Of a stretch of DNA of 23,992 bases, positions 1 to 6,259 are shown piece after piece. This DNA comes from a virus. Position numbers and translations under genes: made by a program. The DNA lies in the IMG/VR virus record IMGVR_UViG_3300025687_000325, positions 1-23,992 of that record; one strand, written 5' to 3'. The notes below the pieces were generated by a model, which ran no database searches, was not told where the DNA came from, and worked only from the letters and a program-made list of their open reading frames with translations. Position 1 is the first letter of the stretch. Every line of letters starts with the position of its first letter.

Positions 1-540
1 CTAGTTAGCACTCAGTCCAAGTTTAATGCGCTCATGGATAAGCTAGATGCAGATGATGCAGCTACTCTAGACACTGACTATGTTGCAACTCTTGAGATCA
101 CAAGCTTATTTGAAGCTGATGAGGCTGCTCTACCAGGTCAACATAAAGCTGATCTTCGTAAGGCACTCAGGTCAGCTCTAGCTCACAAGAGTTTAGCTGA
201 TGAGATCGCAGACGCCATGGAAGAGATCCAGGCATCATTTAATGCTCTTCTAGCTAAGCTAGATGCTCAAGCAGGGGTTTTAGCAGACACTGATTTTGCT
301 GATCTCCTAGGTGTTTCTCCTGTTGATCCTGATGCTGCTTATCTTCCAGCCCAGCACAAGGTATCTCTACGTAAATCTCTTAGATCAGCTCTAGCTCATA
401 AGAGCTTGGCTGACGAGCTACTTGATGCTGTTGCAGGTGTACAGAATGCTATGAATTCTTCTCTTGCTGCTCTTGATGCAGGTAGCGTTAATGGTGCTCA
501 TGCTGGCTTTAAGGTTGCTGAGCTCGATCCAGAAGCATAA
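1..540 (+). CDS. Tandem-repeat helical protein, C-terminal part (5' end outside window)
   Basis: The frame is open from the first base, so the gene starts upstream of the window; the first internal ATG at 34 is not a convincing start because the preceding residues (FNAL) match the repeat. Seen: about two copies of a roughly 71-72-residue alanine-rich, probably helical unit. The best conserved block reads QHK..LRK.LRSALAHKSLADE and begins at 139 and again at 352 (213 nt apart), followed by a less conserved FNALL.KLDA-type segment. There is no signal peptide or membrane segment in the visible part. It is followed within 11 bases by a small charged protein. The family is not recognised. Repeated helical units of this kind occur in phage structural proteins, but that role is inference. 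Confidence 0.75.
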   Translation, partial: LVSTQSKFNALMDKLDADDAATLDTDYVATLEITSLFEADEAALPGQHKADLRKALRSALAHKSLADEIADAMEEIQASFNALLAKLDAQAGVLADTDFADLLGVSPVDPDAAYLPAQHKVSLRKSLRSALAHKSLADELLDAVAGVQNAMNSSLAALDAGSVNGAHAGFKVAELDPEA

Positions 541-551
541 GGTAGGTGAAT

Positions 552-770
552 ATGAGTAGAAGACAAAACATCGATAGGTTGAAAGCTCTGTCTGTGTCTC
601 TTAAGGAGACTAAGCCAGAACCTAAACCTAAAAAAGCAGAAGTTAAAGATCTGAAAGTTGAAGAGCCTAAAGAAGATGCGGCCCACAAGATGAGCAGAAA
701 AGAGCGCAGAAAGTTGGCTAAGTCTGAAGAAACTTCTCTAGAAGAGTCAAGTGAAGAACAAGCTGATTAG
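552..770 (+). CDS. Small charged hypothetical protein
   Basis: A 72-residue protein made almost entirely of Lys, Arg, Glu and Ser: a basic N-terminus, a PKPEPKPKK-type middle, an RKERRK stretch and a very acidic tail (roughly the last 15 residues). It is likely disordered. I chose ATG 552 because AAGG at 539-542 lies at a workable distance; a GTG at 546 would add two residues. It follows the repeat protein by 11 bases, probably in the same transcript, which ends in the hairpin just downstream. Its last 53 bases are antisense to the coding end of the minus-strand glycosylase-like gene. Function unknown. Confidence 0.65.
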   Translation: MSRRQNIDRLKALSVSLKETKPEPKPKKAEVKDLKVEEPKEDAAHKMSRKERRKLAKSEETSLEESSEEQAD

Positions 771-1122
771 GATCATTGAGCTTTCTGTTTAGACCAGAGG
801 GGTGAAACAAACTAAAATGTTTCACCCCTTCTCTTTTTAAGAACTTAGATGCTATACTACCGACTGCAATAACATAGTCAGCTTCATGTGCTTTTTCTAA
901 AATATAATATTTTCGATATGAGATTTGTGATATCGTTAACTGCTTATTGTTAGGTGTCTTGAATGGGTATAGATTTTCATAATAAAAATTGGCGAATATA
1001 TTAGAAAACCATATATCAAGTGTTCTTCTAGATTTAGTGTCAGAGTGAAAAGCAGAGTTGTCTGGGGAACTAGTGGATGGGTTAGACCCTAAAACTAACA
1101 CGTTTTTCAAGCTGAAGTCCAA
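718..1122 (-). CDS. Uracil-DNA-glycosylase-superfamily-like protein
   Basis: 134 residues. Seen: an N-terminal beta strand plus motif NVLVLGSNPS (residues 7-16), a central YVIAVGS segment (83-89) and a C-terminal HPSG motif (107-110) followed by LNRKLND. The GxNPS...HPS pairing is the layout of uracil-DNA glycosylase-like folds, so base excision or recognition of a modified or damaged base is a reasonable guess, though enzymatic activity is not shown. The start is TTG 1122, which has an ideal AAGGAGG six bases upstream; there is no better ATG. The 5' end overlaps the dCMP deaminase gene by 41 nt, suggesting translational coupling. The 3' end runs through the opposite-strand terminator hairpin and 53 nt into the opposing gene. 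Confidence 0.6.
   Translation of the reverse strand: MDFSLKNVLVLGSNPSTSSPDNSAFHSDTKSRRTLDIWFSNIFANFYYENLYPFKTPNNKQLTISQISYRKYYILEKAHEADYVIAVGSIASKFLKREGVKHFSLFHPSGLNRKLNDPNQLVLHLTLLEKFLQT
798..840 (+). terminator. Rho-independent terminator, plus strand
   Basis: A perfect 12-bp stem (798-809 with 818-829, core GGGGTGAAAC/GTTTCACCCC) with an 8-nt A-rich loop, followed by TCTCTTTTT. It closes the plus-strand unit ending at 770. The hairpin lies inside the minus-strand glycosylase-like reading frame, so its sequence serves both strands. Confidence 0.85.
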
Positions 1123-1552
1123 TGTAACCCTCCTTAGTGAAAAACTCTTTCACTAGAATATCTTTTCTATCGAACAGTGTATCAAAGTTTGAGTACTTAT
1201 TCTTTACAATTATCTTCCGTATTCCAGCTTGCCAAAGTAGTTTTAAGCAAGTGTCGCACGGTGTATGCGTACATATAAGATAGCAATTTTTAGTAGCTAT
1301 ACCTTTTCTAGCACAGTACATGAGTATATTTTGCTCGCTGTGTACTATATACTCGTATTTTTCTGGTCTAGTATCTGGCAACATGTGGTCTTCAACTTCA
1401 TATAAGAATCCGTTATAGCCAGTAGCGACGATCGTATCATCCTCTGAGTTCACTAAAACACTACCAACCTGTGTTTCTGAATCATGGCTTCGCTGTGACA
1501 CTGCTTCGGCAATAGTCATGAAGGTCTGCAGCTTGCTAGGTCTATTTCGCAT
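1082..1552 (-). CDS. dCMP / cytidine deaminase family protein
   Basis: 156 residues from ATG 1552, which has GGAG eight bases upstream; a GTG at 1561 is an alternative. It has the zinc-dependent deaminase signature: HSE (71-73), where His binds zinc and Glu is the proton shuttle, and PCDTC (98-102) giving the two Cys ligands. Length and layout fit deoxycytidylate deaminase, which converts dCMP to dUMP for thymidylate synthesis. That role suits this window, which also holds ThyX, a TS-family gene and a dUTPase-like gene. It overlaps the upstream hypothetical gene by 11 nt and the downstream glycosylase-like gene by 41 nt, so the three are probably one operon. The alternative is a broader nucleoside or tRNA deaminase, less likely given the context. 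Confidence 0.85.
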   Translation of the reverse strand: MRNRPSKLQTFMTIAEAVSQRSHDSETQVGSVLVNSEDDTIVATGYNGFLYEVEDHMLPDTRPEKYEYIVHSEQNILMYCARKGIATKNCYLICTHTPCDTCLKLLWQAGIRKIIVKNKYSNFDTLFDRKDILVKEFFTKEGYIGLQLEKRVSFRV

Positions 1553-1955
1553 ATTCTCCACTCCAGTTTCTGTACTCTAATCTCGGATCATACTCTTCTT
1601 GTAGAAGGATAGAGTCTAACATCTTTGGATCTACTCTCCAGCGCTCTACTGCAAAGTTGATATTGAGTGTTGATTTGATAGATTTGCCCATACCACCAGT
1701 AACTTTAATAAGTTTTACCCATGCTACACCGCATTCATCTACATGAACTACACGATACTTTTTAGGTACTCTCATGCCTTCGGAAACATACTTTGGTTGC
1801 CATTTATCACTCTGCCAGTCCAGTTCTTCCATTATCAAGACGTCGCCAACTTCAACCTGGGTTTCTTGAAATGTTCTTAGAACTTTGTAAGATAACAAGG
1901 AGTTTATAGAATTTTCTATACGCCTTTTATCAGATTCTGACAGCTTATAGTGCAT
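1542..1955 (-). CDS. Hypothetical protein
   Basis: 137 residues, not recognised. The N-terminal 30 residues look helical; the middle alternates hydrophobic and charged residues (VEVGDVLIMEELDW; YRVVHVDECGVAWVKLIKV), suggesting a small beta barrel or SH3-like fold, but this is only a secondary-structure impression. The start has an excellent AGGAGGAGTT just upstream. It is the first gene of the deaminase/glycosylase cluster and diverges from the small membrane-protein gene at 2000. Confidence 0.7.
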   Translation of the reverse strand: MHYKLSESDKRRIENSINSLLSYKVLRTFQETQVEVGDVLIMEELDWQSDKWQPKYVSEGMRVPKKYRVVHVDECGVAWVKLIKVTGGMGKSIKSTLNINFAVERWRVDPKMLDSILLQEEYDPRLEYRNWSGEYAK

Positions 1956-1969
1956 AACTCCTCCTAATG

Positions 1970-1999
1970 ATACTATATAGATTATACAGGAGGAAAATC
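1970..1999 (+). promoter_or_regulatory. Divergent promoter region with RBS for the 2000 gene
   Basis: The 44-bp gap between divergent genes holds ATACTATATAGATT (1970-1983), which resembles the repeated upstream motif seen at four minus-strand genes (one base shorter), followed by AGGAGG at 1989-1994 ahead of ATG 2000. Assignment as a promoter is inference. Confidence 0.4.
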
Positions 2000-2188
2000 A
2001 TGTTGAAGATTATACAGTGTCGTCGTTCTAGTTTAGCACTAATCGCCATTGGTTGCTTAACATTTTTGGGCGCTTATGTTGGAAATGATATCTCTGGCAT
2101 CGCAGTTGCTATCTCAGGATTAGTGGCTTCTGTTGCTGCCAGCAATGCTTGGCAGAAGCGCGGTGAGATGGAAAATTCTAAGGATTAA
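2000..2188 (+). CDS. Small membrane protein
   Basis: 62 residues from ATG 2000, preceded by AGGAGG six bases upstream; the longer frame from 1967 lacks such a site. Two hydrophobic segments, about residues 11-29 and 32-53, separated by a short GND turn, then a charged tail. This hairpin topology with small size would suit a holin-like or other inner-membrane phage protein, but no family is recognised. It is a lone plus-strand gene among minus-strand genes; its stop overlaps the stop of the small minus-strand gene at 2185. Confidence 0.7.
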   Translation: MLKIIQCRRSSLALIAIGCLTFLGAYVGNDISGIAVAISGLVASVAASNAWQKRGEMENSKD

Positions 2189-2364
2189 TCTTCTATCTCG
2201 GTTTTAAGTAGCTGAATGATGTCGTCGTCATCATCTTGTGGTGTTAAGGTCTTGAGCTTAACACCCTTTACCTTTTCTTTTACCAGACCTCTTTTAGGGC
2301 AAAAATACACGACTTCTATCTCTTTCTCACACTCAATGTTTTGATCTTTCTCTTTTGTCTTCAT
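2185..2364 (-). CDS. Small acidic hypothetical protein (59 aa)
   Basis: A 59-residue open frame that fills the otherwise empty stretch 2189-2332. It starts at ATG 2364, inside the end of the upstream ThyX-like gene (32-nt overlap), and stops at 2185, sharing bases with the stop of the opposing membrane-protein gene. Composition is strongly coding-like: many Lys/Glu, one pair of cysteines (12 and 22), and a five-Asp run near the C-terminus before a short helix. The Shine-Dalgarno is weak (GGGA about nine bases upstream), so coupling to the upstream gene is likely. Function unknown. Confidence 0.6.
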   Translation of the reverse strand: MKTKEKDQNIECEKEIEVVYFCPKRGLVKEKVKGVKLKTLTPQDDDDDIIQLLKTEIED

Positions 2365-2926
2365 CGAGTAATTCCCAGCTAGAGTTCCAGTTGCCCTTAA
2401 TTATATCTTGAATAGTTTTCCTATATGATTCTATAGGTCTAGGCAGCTCTTTCTTGTTACAGAATGTCAAGAATTGAGTCATTGACCCAGTTACCATGAG
2501 CACATTATACACGCTGAGTGGGCTATTTACTTGTGACACGAACATATCTGCACCATCAAGCTGATAGTTTTTGGCATTCATGATAACTGCATCTGCTGTG
2601 CTTTTCATATGTTTCTCGATCTCAATAGAAATATTGACGCTAGATGCAGAAATTTCACTTACATTAGGCTCATAAAACTCTATAGTATTTTGCTTCTGAG
2701 AAAAGGATCTTAAGCCAAGATCACTTAATGCTAACTGTACAAAAAGTGGACATTTGACTAGAAAACATATGTGATTGATATCAGTTAGTCTAGTAGATAT
2801 CTTGCCACTGAAGAACTGGTTCTGTACTTCTACAAAGTCAGCAGAGTCAAAAGTAGAACTTAATAAAGTCACAAAACCCTTATCCAGCACTGGTATCTTG
2901 TTTTTCAAGGAAGATAGAATTGTCAT
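2333..2926 (-). CDS. ThyX-like protein lacking the catalytic motif
   Basis: 197 residues, the usual ThyX length. The start KIPVLDKGFVTLL (residues 10-22) matches the family opening (KIDILDKGFVELV in the Thermotoga enzyme as I recall it); HICFLVKCPLFV (52-63) matches the strand before the RHR motif; EFY.P and the C-terminal VNSPLSVYNVLMVTGSM..FL (133-153) match the LPLNLYT...N.RSL..FL region. However, the RHRxxSxNExSxRY motif is replaced by LSDLGLRSFSQ-like sequence (67-77), and the later substrate-binding LR..HAQ.EI is absent. It should not bind FAD and dUMP as ThyX does. A different ThyX lies at the window's right end. It overlaps both neighbours. Role unknown; it could be regulatory, structural or a partner subunit. 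Confidence 0.65.
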   Translation of the reverse strand: MTILSSLKNKIPVLDKGFVTLLSSTFDSADFVEVQNQFFSGKISTRLTDINHICFLVKCPLFVQLALSDLGLRSFSQKQNTIEFYEPNVSEISASSVNISIEIEKHMKSTADAVIMNAKNYQLDGADMFVSQVNSPLSVYNVLMVTGSMTQFLTFCNKKELPRPIESYRKTIQDIIKGNWNSSWELLDEDKRERSKH

Positions 2927-3278
2927 ATGTGATTATCTCCGCTGAACAATCGTACTTCTTATCTATGTGATTCAGAAGCATGTGATCGGCAATGATTTCT
3001 TTAGTTTTATCTAGCAAATAATGAATTGTATCGTCAGATAAGATTTTAGTAGATTTGTTAAGCTCATCTACTTCATAGATGTGGATTCTCGTAATTTTAT
3101 TACTGATATCTTCTATAGCTTCTAACATATCTATAAAAGATACTGGGCCAACTATTAGATTTGCTGGTACATCTTTTTCAACTTGAACAAATTTGTTAAC
3201 AAAGAATAGTACAATAAATTGCTTATTATATAAAATACTTAGATCCATATCTACTAGAGAAGGCTCAAAAATCTCCAT
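2880..3278 (-). CDS. Hypothetical protein
   Basis: 132 residues, family not recognised. Alternating hydrophobic strands near the N-terminus (FIVLFFVNKFVQV) and helices after residue 60; no membrane segment or signal. ATG 3278 has AGGAGGAGAT directly upstream, one of the best ribosome binding sites here, and the conserved upstream motif at 3295-3322. It is therefore the probable first gene of a unit running to the ThyX-like gene (47-nt overlap) and the 59-residue gene. Confidence 0.7.
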   Translation of the reverse strand: MEIFEPSLVDMDLSILYNKQFIVLFFVNKFVQVEKDVPANLIVGPVSFIDMLEAIEDISNKITRIHIYEVDELNKSTKILSDDTIHYLLDKTKEIIADHMLLNHIDKKYDCSAEIITYDNSIFLEKQDTSAG

Positions 3279-3294
3279 ATCTCCTCCTAAATTT

Positions 3295-3322
3295 ATTAAT
3301 ATATTTAATCTGTTGACAGTAT
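3295..3322 (-). promoter_or_regulatory. Conserved upstream motif, copy a
   Basis: Minus strand: ATACTGTCAACAGATT (3322-3307), then five bases, then TATTAAT (3301-3295), ending shortly before the AGGAGG of the gene starting at 3278. It is one of four close copies sharing AACAGATT at 26-31 nt before a start codon. ATACT/TATACT may be a -10 element; no TTGACA-like box is seen at the normal distance. Confidence 0.5.
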
Positions 3323-3657
3323 TATTTAGTTAAGGCTTCTATCTGCCGCTTCAGGTCGTCTACCCTCTCCTGCACAGCCTTAAGTTGATCCTTAATCTCT
3401 TCATCATCAGGATATTTTCTGGCTTGCGATTTAAGAAAGAATAGCTCATCTAGAGCCAATCTAAGCGAATCTTTAAGCTCAGATAGCGTGAGACGTTCTT
3501 CTAACTTATCTACTGTTTCTGCTAGCGCATAGCGATCGTCAATGTAAGTATACCCGCCTAATACAGTGCCTAACAAAGCTAGTATCGCAGACACCGTGAT
3601 AACTAGTGATCTAATAGAATCTGCTTTCTTTTGAGCAGTCTCTAGTATTCCGTTCAT
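3322..3657 (-). CDS. Membrane-anchored coiled-coil protein
   Basis: 111 residues from ATG 3657, which follows AAGGAGATAAT; the longer frame to 3723 only reads back through the aldolase gene. One transmembrane helix at about residues 18-37, preceded by a short amphipathic Lys-rich stretch, then a long charged helical region (45-111) with heptad-like spacing (VDKLEERL.LSELKDSL; LKAVQERVDDLKRQI), so a coiled coil is likely. The aldolase stop codon overlaps its Shine-Dalgarno (AAGGAGATAA), coupling the two. Such single-anchor coiled-coil proteins can be spanin-like or form membrane assemblies, but no specific function can be given. Confidence 0.75.
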   Translation of the reverse strand: MNGILETAQKKADSIRSLVITVSAILALLGTVLGGYTYIDDRYALAETVDKLEERLTLSELKDSLRLALDELFFLKSQARKYPDDEEIKDQLKAVQERVDDLKRQIEALTK

Positions 3658-3658
3658 A

Positions 3659-4246
3659 TTATCTCCTTGATACCATGACAATTTGACAGATATGCTCGAG
3701 TCTCTCGATGTGCTCAAAGGCATCCCATGGATTTTTGCCTACTGCTGTAACTCCGTGACCAACTTGCCCTACTATATCGACGGTCAATGGTTTTGCAGGG
3801 TAGTATGACCGAAAGGCAGCATTAGTAAACTTCGCCAACTCATGGGATCCTGCTTCTACGAAGGGCACGTTGAAGCCCACTCTAGTGTATCGCTTTAACT
3901 CAGGAAAATCTTTAGTGATCTCGCTTAGATCATGCCCGGCGTGCATTGCAGCAACACAGTAAGTAGGGTGTAGATGGACTACGGATCTAGTTCGAGTTGC
4001 ATCTAGCAAAAGTAATCTGTGCATAAAGTATTCAGTAGATACGTTGCCGACATCTGTGGAATCAATGTCCACCTTAATGATGTGCTCTGGGTGAATAGTA
4101 GTCTTCCTAACTCCTTTTGGGGTGATATACACAAAGTTAGAGATATTGCCATCTAACGATTTGCGTACTGAGATGTTTCCATCACGAGTAGTTATCCAGC
4201 CTCTCTTGTAGGCTTCTCTCATTATGTCACCCATCGCGGTCAACAT
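3659..4246 (-). CDS. Class II aldolase/adducin family protein
   Basis: 195 residues, about the length of FucA/AraD-type enzymes. Seen: the phosphate-binding GNIS (residues 23-26), ITPKG (41-45), STEYFMH (70-76) with Glu72 where the catalytic/metal Glu sits, HLH (91-93) as two zinc ligands, and GHG (163-165) giving the third His. Known members cleave or epimerise sugar phosphates (fuculose-1-P, ribulose-5-P) or dehydrate methylthioribulose-1-P. The substrate cannot be read from the sequence. All metal ligands appear intact, so it is probably active. SD GAGAGG lies just before ATG 4246, and the gene overlaps neither neighbour significantly. Unusual cargo for a phage; possible use in modifying host sugar pools or glycan precursors is inference. 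Confidence 0.8.
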   Translation of the reverse strand: MLTAMGDIMREAYKRGWITTRDGNISVRKSLDGNISNFVYITPKGVRKTTIHPEHIIKVDIDSTDVGNVSTEYFMHRLLLLDATRTRSVVHLHPTYCVAAMHAGHDLSEITKDFPELKRYTRVGFNVPFVEAGSHELAKFTNAAFRSYYPAKPLTVDIVGQVGHGVTAVGKNPWDAFEHIERLEHICQIVMVSRR

Positions 4247-4255
4247 ATGTACCTC

Positions 4256-4672
4256 TCACTTTAGGTTTTCTAAGAAATCTTCTTCAAAGCATTGTTGAAG
4301 ATGTACTTCGCGAAGCTTGTCGATGGGCAAGTCCCACTGGATACCTCCGCCATCTAATACATAGCTTATATTGCTATTCATCTCAAAATACTCGAGCATA
4401 GCTTCTCTAGCATCTTTATCGAGAGACTTAAATCTATCAAGTCGCTCTTGCTCATGCTCTTCTCGACTCTTTATATTTATGACAGTACTAGGCGGAGCGG
4501 TGCTTGGTCCCAAATTAATACTTCCCGACCCAGAAAAGGTCACATTAGAAGCCAATGTGCCATTAGAAGAAAATGTTAAGTTATTATTAGTAGTTTGCGC
4601 TGCGGTAATGGTTCCATTAAAAGTGTGACTTGCAGTCGGTATTGTCTGTGTTGTTTTGATTAACTTAGTCAT
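4256..4672 (-). CDS. Hypothetical protein with Thr/Ser/Asn-rich N-terminus
   Basis: 138 residues in two parts. Residues about 5-65 are rich in Thr, Ser, Asn and Gly with short alternating strands (NGTITAAQTTNNNLTFSS; NGTLASNVTFSGSGS), like beta-rich phage fibre or decoration modules; residues 66-138 are charged and helical. No family recognised. Its ATG overlaps the stop of the HNH gene (ATGA). Before that insertion it would have been coupled in the same way to the dCMP-hydroxymethylase-like gene, whose 3' end is copied just upstream. Confidence 0.65.
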   Translation of the reverse strand: MTKLIKTTQTIPTASHTFNGTITAAQTTNNNLTFSSNGTLASNVTFSGSGSINLGPSTAPPSTVINIKSREEHEQERLDRFKSLDKDAREAMLEYFEMNSNISYVLDGGGIQWDLPIDKLREVHLQQCFEEDFLENLK

Positions 4673-5457
4673 GCTTTCCCTAACATCTCTAAGATAGTTT
4701 GCAATACTTCTTCATGTAAGTTAGGATCAAAATTATTTGATTTCTTAATATTTTCTATAGAATTCATTGGTCGTAAATTACATAAGGCATTTACTGCATG
4801 TGGATTATTTATACCAATGCTATTTAGGAAACTTATAGGCACAATGTGATCTACGTTCCACTTATCAATGCCAAGTCCATAATTTTCCCAATTCATCCAT
4901 TCTTCAAATTGATTTTCTAGATGCTCTCTAAATTCGGTAAAAGAATAATTTAAGATCTTTTCAGTTTTTAAGTTTTTCTTTATGCCTTTTGCTTTGATAT
5001 AGTTTGATAACATATTTCTAGCTATTTTAGCAGCTTTCTGATTTGCTAAAAATAACTGTCTATTTTCATTAACATATCTTCCGTTTTGTTTGCCTGATCT
5101 ACTTCCAGATTCAAATGAACACGATTTGCAATTCCTTGCTCCTGTGCTTTTACGTTTACCACATTCGCATATATTTGTCCCAGTCCACGAAGGATTATTC
5201 TTGCCGCTCATTCTTTTGGACATAAACTGAGCATGACAAGCTATGCATCGTTTAGTCCGTTTACTAATAATTGTATTGCAGTCCAAACAAGATCCCTGTT
5301 TTTCTTGCTTTTTGCCATATTGAGATCCTAATATTTTTCCGCGATCTTTTCTGAAGCAATCAATACATTTATAGGCTTTTAAATTTATTTCTCTTTTTCT
5401 CTTAACTTTAATTTTCCCACACTTAACGCAAGTAGCTTCTATCTGCCATGATTTCAT
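4669..5457 (-). CDS. HNH homing endonuclease with zinc-ribbon repeats
   Basis: 262 residues. N-terminal half has several CxxC pairs (10/13, 31/34, 57/60, 71/74, 98/100, 110/113), predicted zinc ribbons for DNA contact, and an SGKNNPSWTG stretch (85-94) like NUMOD3 DNA-binding modules. The nuclease domain carries WNVDHIVP (200-207) and the following CNLRPMNSIENIKKSN (226-241), the HNH/N core. The last residues ILEMLGKA copy the end of the upstream gene (ILEMLGKS), and the DNA repeats 18 bp exactly (4679-4696 = 5464-5481). It starts with an ATGA overlap with that gene and ends with an ATGA overlap with the next, so insertion kept the coupling. The A+T-rich body differs from its neighbours. Free-standing homing endonuclease is the best reading. 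Confidence 0.85.
   Translation of the reverse strand: MKSWQIEATCVKCGKIKVKRKREINLKAYKCIDCFRKDRGKILGSQYGKKQEKQGSCLDCNTIISKRTKRCIACHAQFMSKRMSGKNNPSWTGTNICECGKRKSTGARNCKSCSFESGSRSGKQNGRYVNENRQLFLANQKAAKIARNMLSNYIKAKGIKKNLKTEKILNYSFTEFREHLENQFEEWMNWENYGLGIDKWNVDHIVPISFLNSIGINNPHAVNALCNLRPMNSIENIKKSNNFDPNLHEEVLQTILEMLGKA
4679..4696. repeat. 18-bp direct repeat, copy 1 (HNH gene end)
   Basis: CCTAACATCTCTAAGATA, identical to 5464-5481. The two copies are the 3' coding ends of the HNH gene and of the TS-family gene, flanking the HNH insertion. Confidence 0.9.
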
Positions 5458-6224
5458 GACTTACCTAACATCTCTAAGATAACTTTTTCATCTTTCTCGT
5501 AAGCGTGCATAGAATGAACAAAGTGAGAATATCTACCTTTTTGTAGATTAGGATAGGTAAATGATAGCTGATGTAGCATGGTATCCATAAGTGAGCAGAA
5601 AAACGGTAAATCAAATGCAAGTCCTTTGACTACGTCATTCGACCTCATTACGATGCTCAGGTTCAGCTTATCATCTCTGATTGACCATACACCATGAGTA
5701 GTACAAGTCACGTCTTTGTTGCCAAGATATAGATGCTCTGGTAACAGGAACTTCATGATAGCTTGTCTAGAATCTTTGTCGTCTTTTAGACTCCTAACAC
5801 ACCACTCCCATGGAGTTAACTTCTCTACCTTACTGCCAAGCAAGCGATCTGACCAGTGAGCTTTTTGGCTGAACTTGTCTGATCCCATCGACTCATTTTC
5901 CCATATAAGATATCCGTAAGCTGAGTTAATTGTGCCATCTGGATTAGCAATCTTCTCCCAAAACTTAGAAGCTTGAGCAAAGTCTTCTACTCGATTTGAG
6001 CAAGAGCGGTACAGATCTAGCTCTTTTTTAGTGTAGCTAGCTATAACCTCATTGCGAGAATCGCTCATGGTCTGTATGGGTTCTGCGGTAGGATTAATTA
6101 CTTCAAAATAGTAATTAGCTATCTCTCGAATGGGCAAACCTCTAGGAGAAGATCGATGCTCATAGCGATTCCATACATTAGAAAGAGTGATTAGATATGC
6201 ATCATGAGTGTTGTGGTGTCGCAT
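5454..6224 (-). CDS. Thymidylate-synthase-family enzyme, probable dCMP hydroxymethylase
   Basis: 256 residues. TS-family landmarks: SPRGLPIREI near the N-terminus (26-35), INSAYGYLIW (99-108), DSRQAIM (151-157, phosphate-binding Arg), catalytic Cys174 in VTCTTH, RSNDVVKG (194-201) and HSMHAYEKD (237-245). In thymidylate synthase the residue after GxPF is Asn, which reads uracil; here it is Asp205 in LAFDLPF. T4 dCMP hydroxymethylase (gp42) has Asp there and also shares INSNYGW and MRSNDVV. I therefore favour hydroxymethylation of dCMP with methylene-tetrahydrofolate. dUMP methylation is the alternative. SD GGAG precedes ATG 6224. The gene is followed by an HNH gene that duplicates its 3' end. 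Confidence 0.75.
   Translation of the reverse strand: MRHHNTHDAYLITLSNVWNRYEHRSSPRGLPIREIANYYFEVINPTAEPIQTMSDSRNEVIASYTKKELDLYRSCSNRVEDFAQASKFWEKIANPDGTINSAYGYLIWENESMGSDKFSQKAHWSDRLLGSKVEKLTPWEWCVRSLKDDKDSRQAIMKFLLPEHLYLGNKDVTCTTHGVWSIRDDKLNLSIVMRSNDVVKGLAFDLPFFCSLMDTMLHQLSFTYPNLQKGRYSHFVHSMHAYEKDEKVILEMLGKS
5464..5481. repeat. 18-bp direct repeat, copy 2 (TS-family gene end)
   Basis: Identical to 4679-4696; encodes the last codons of the TS-family gene on the minus strand. Confidence 0.9.
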
Positions 6225-6259
6225 TTGTTCTCCAAAAGATCTATGAATAGGCTGACTTA

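Noticed and set aside
2333-2926. ThyX-like gene as a decaying pseudogene
   Set aside because: The frame is intact at family length, with a ribosome site and coding overlaps on both sides; only the catalytic residues differ, which fits repurposing better than decay.
3307-3322. TTGACA at 3313 as a plus-strand -35 box
   Set aside because: The next plus-strand gene is far away and the bases belong to the minus-strand motif; no plus-strand transcript is expected here.
4371-4628. Plus-strand 85-residue frame
   Set aside because: Lies wholly within the minus-strand gene 4256-4672, has no ribosome site, and its composition (Ser/Leu/Val runs) is that of an antisense shadow.
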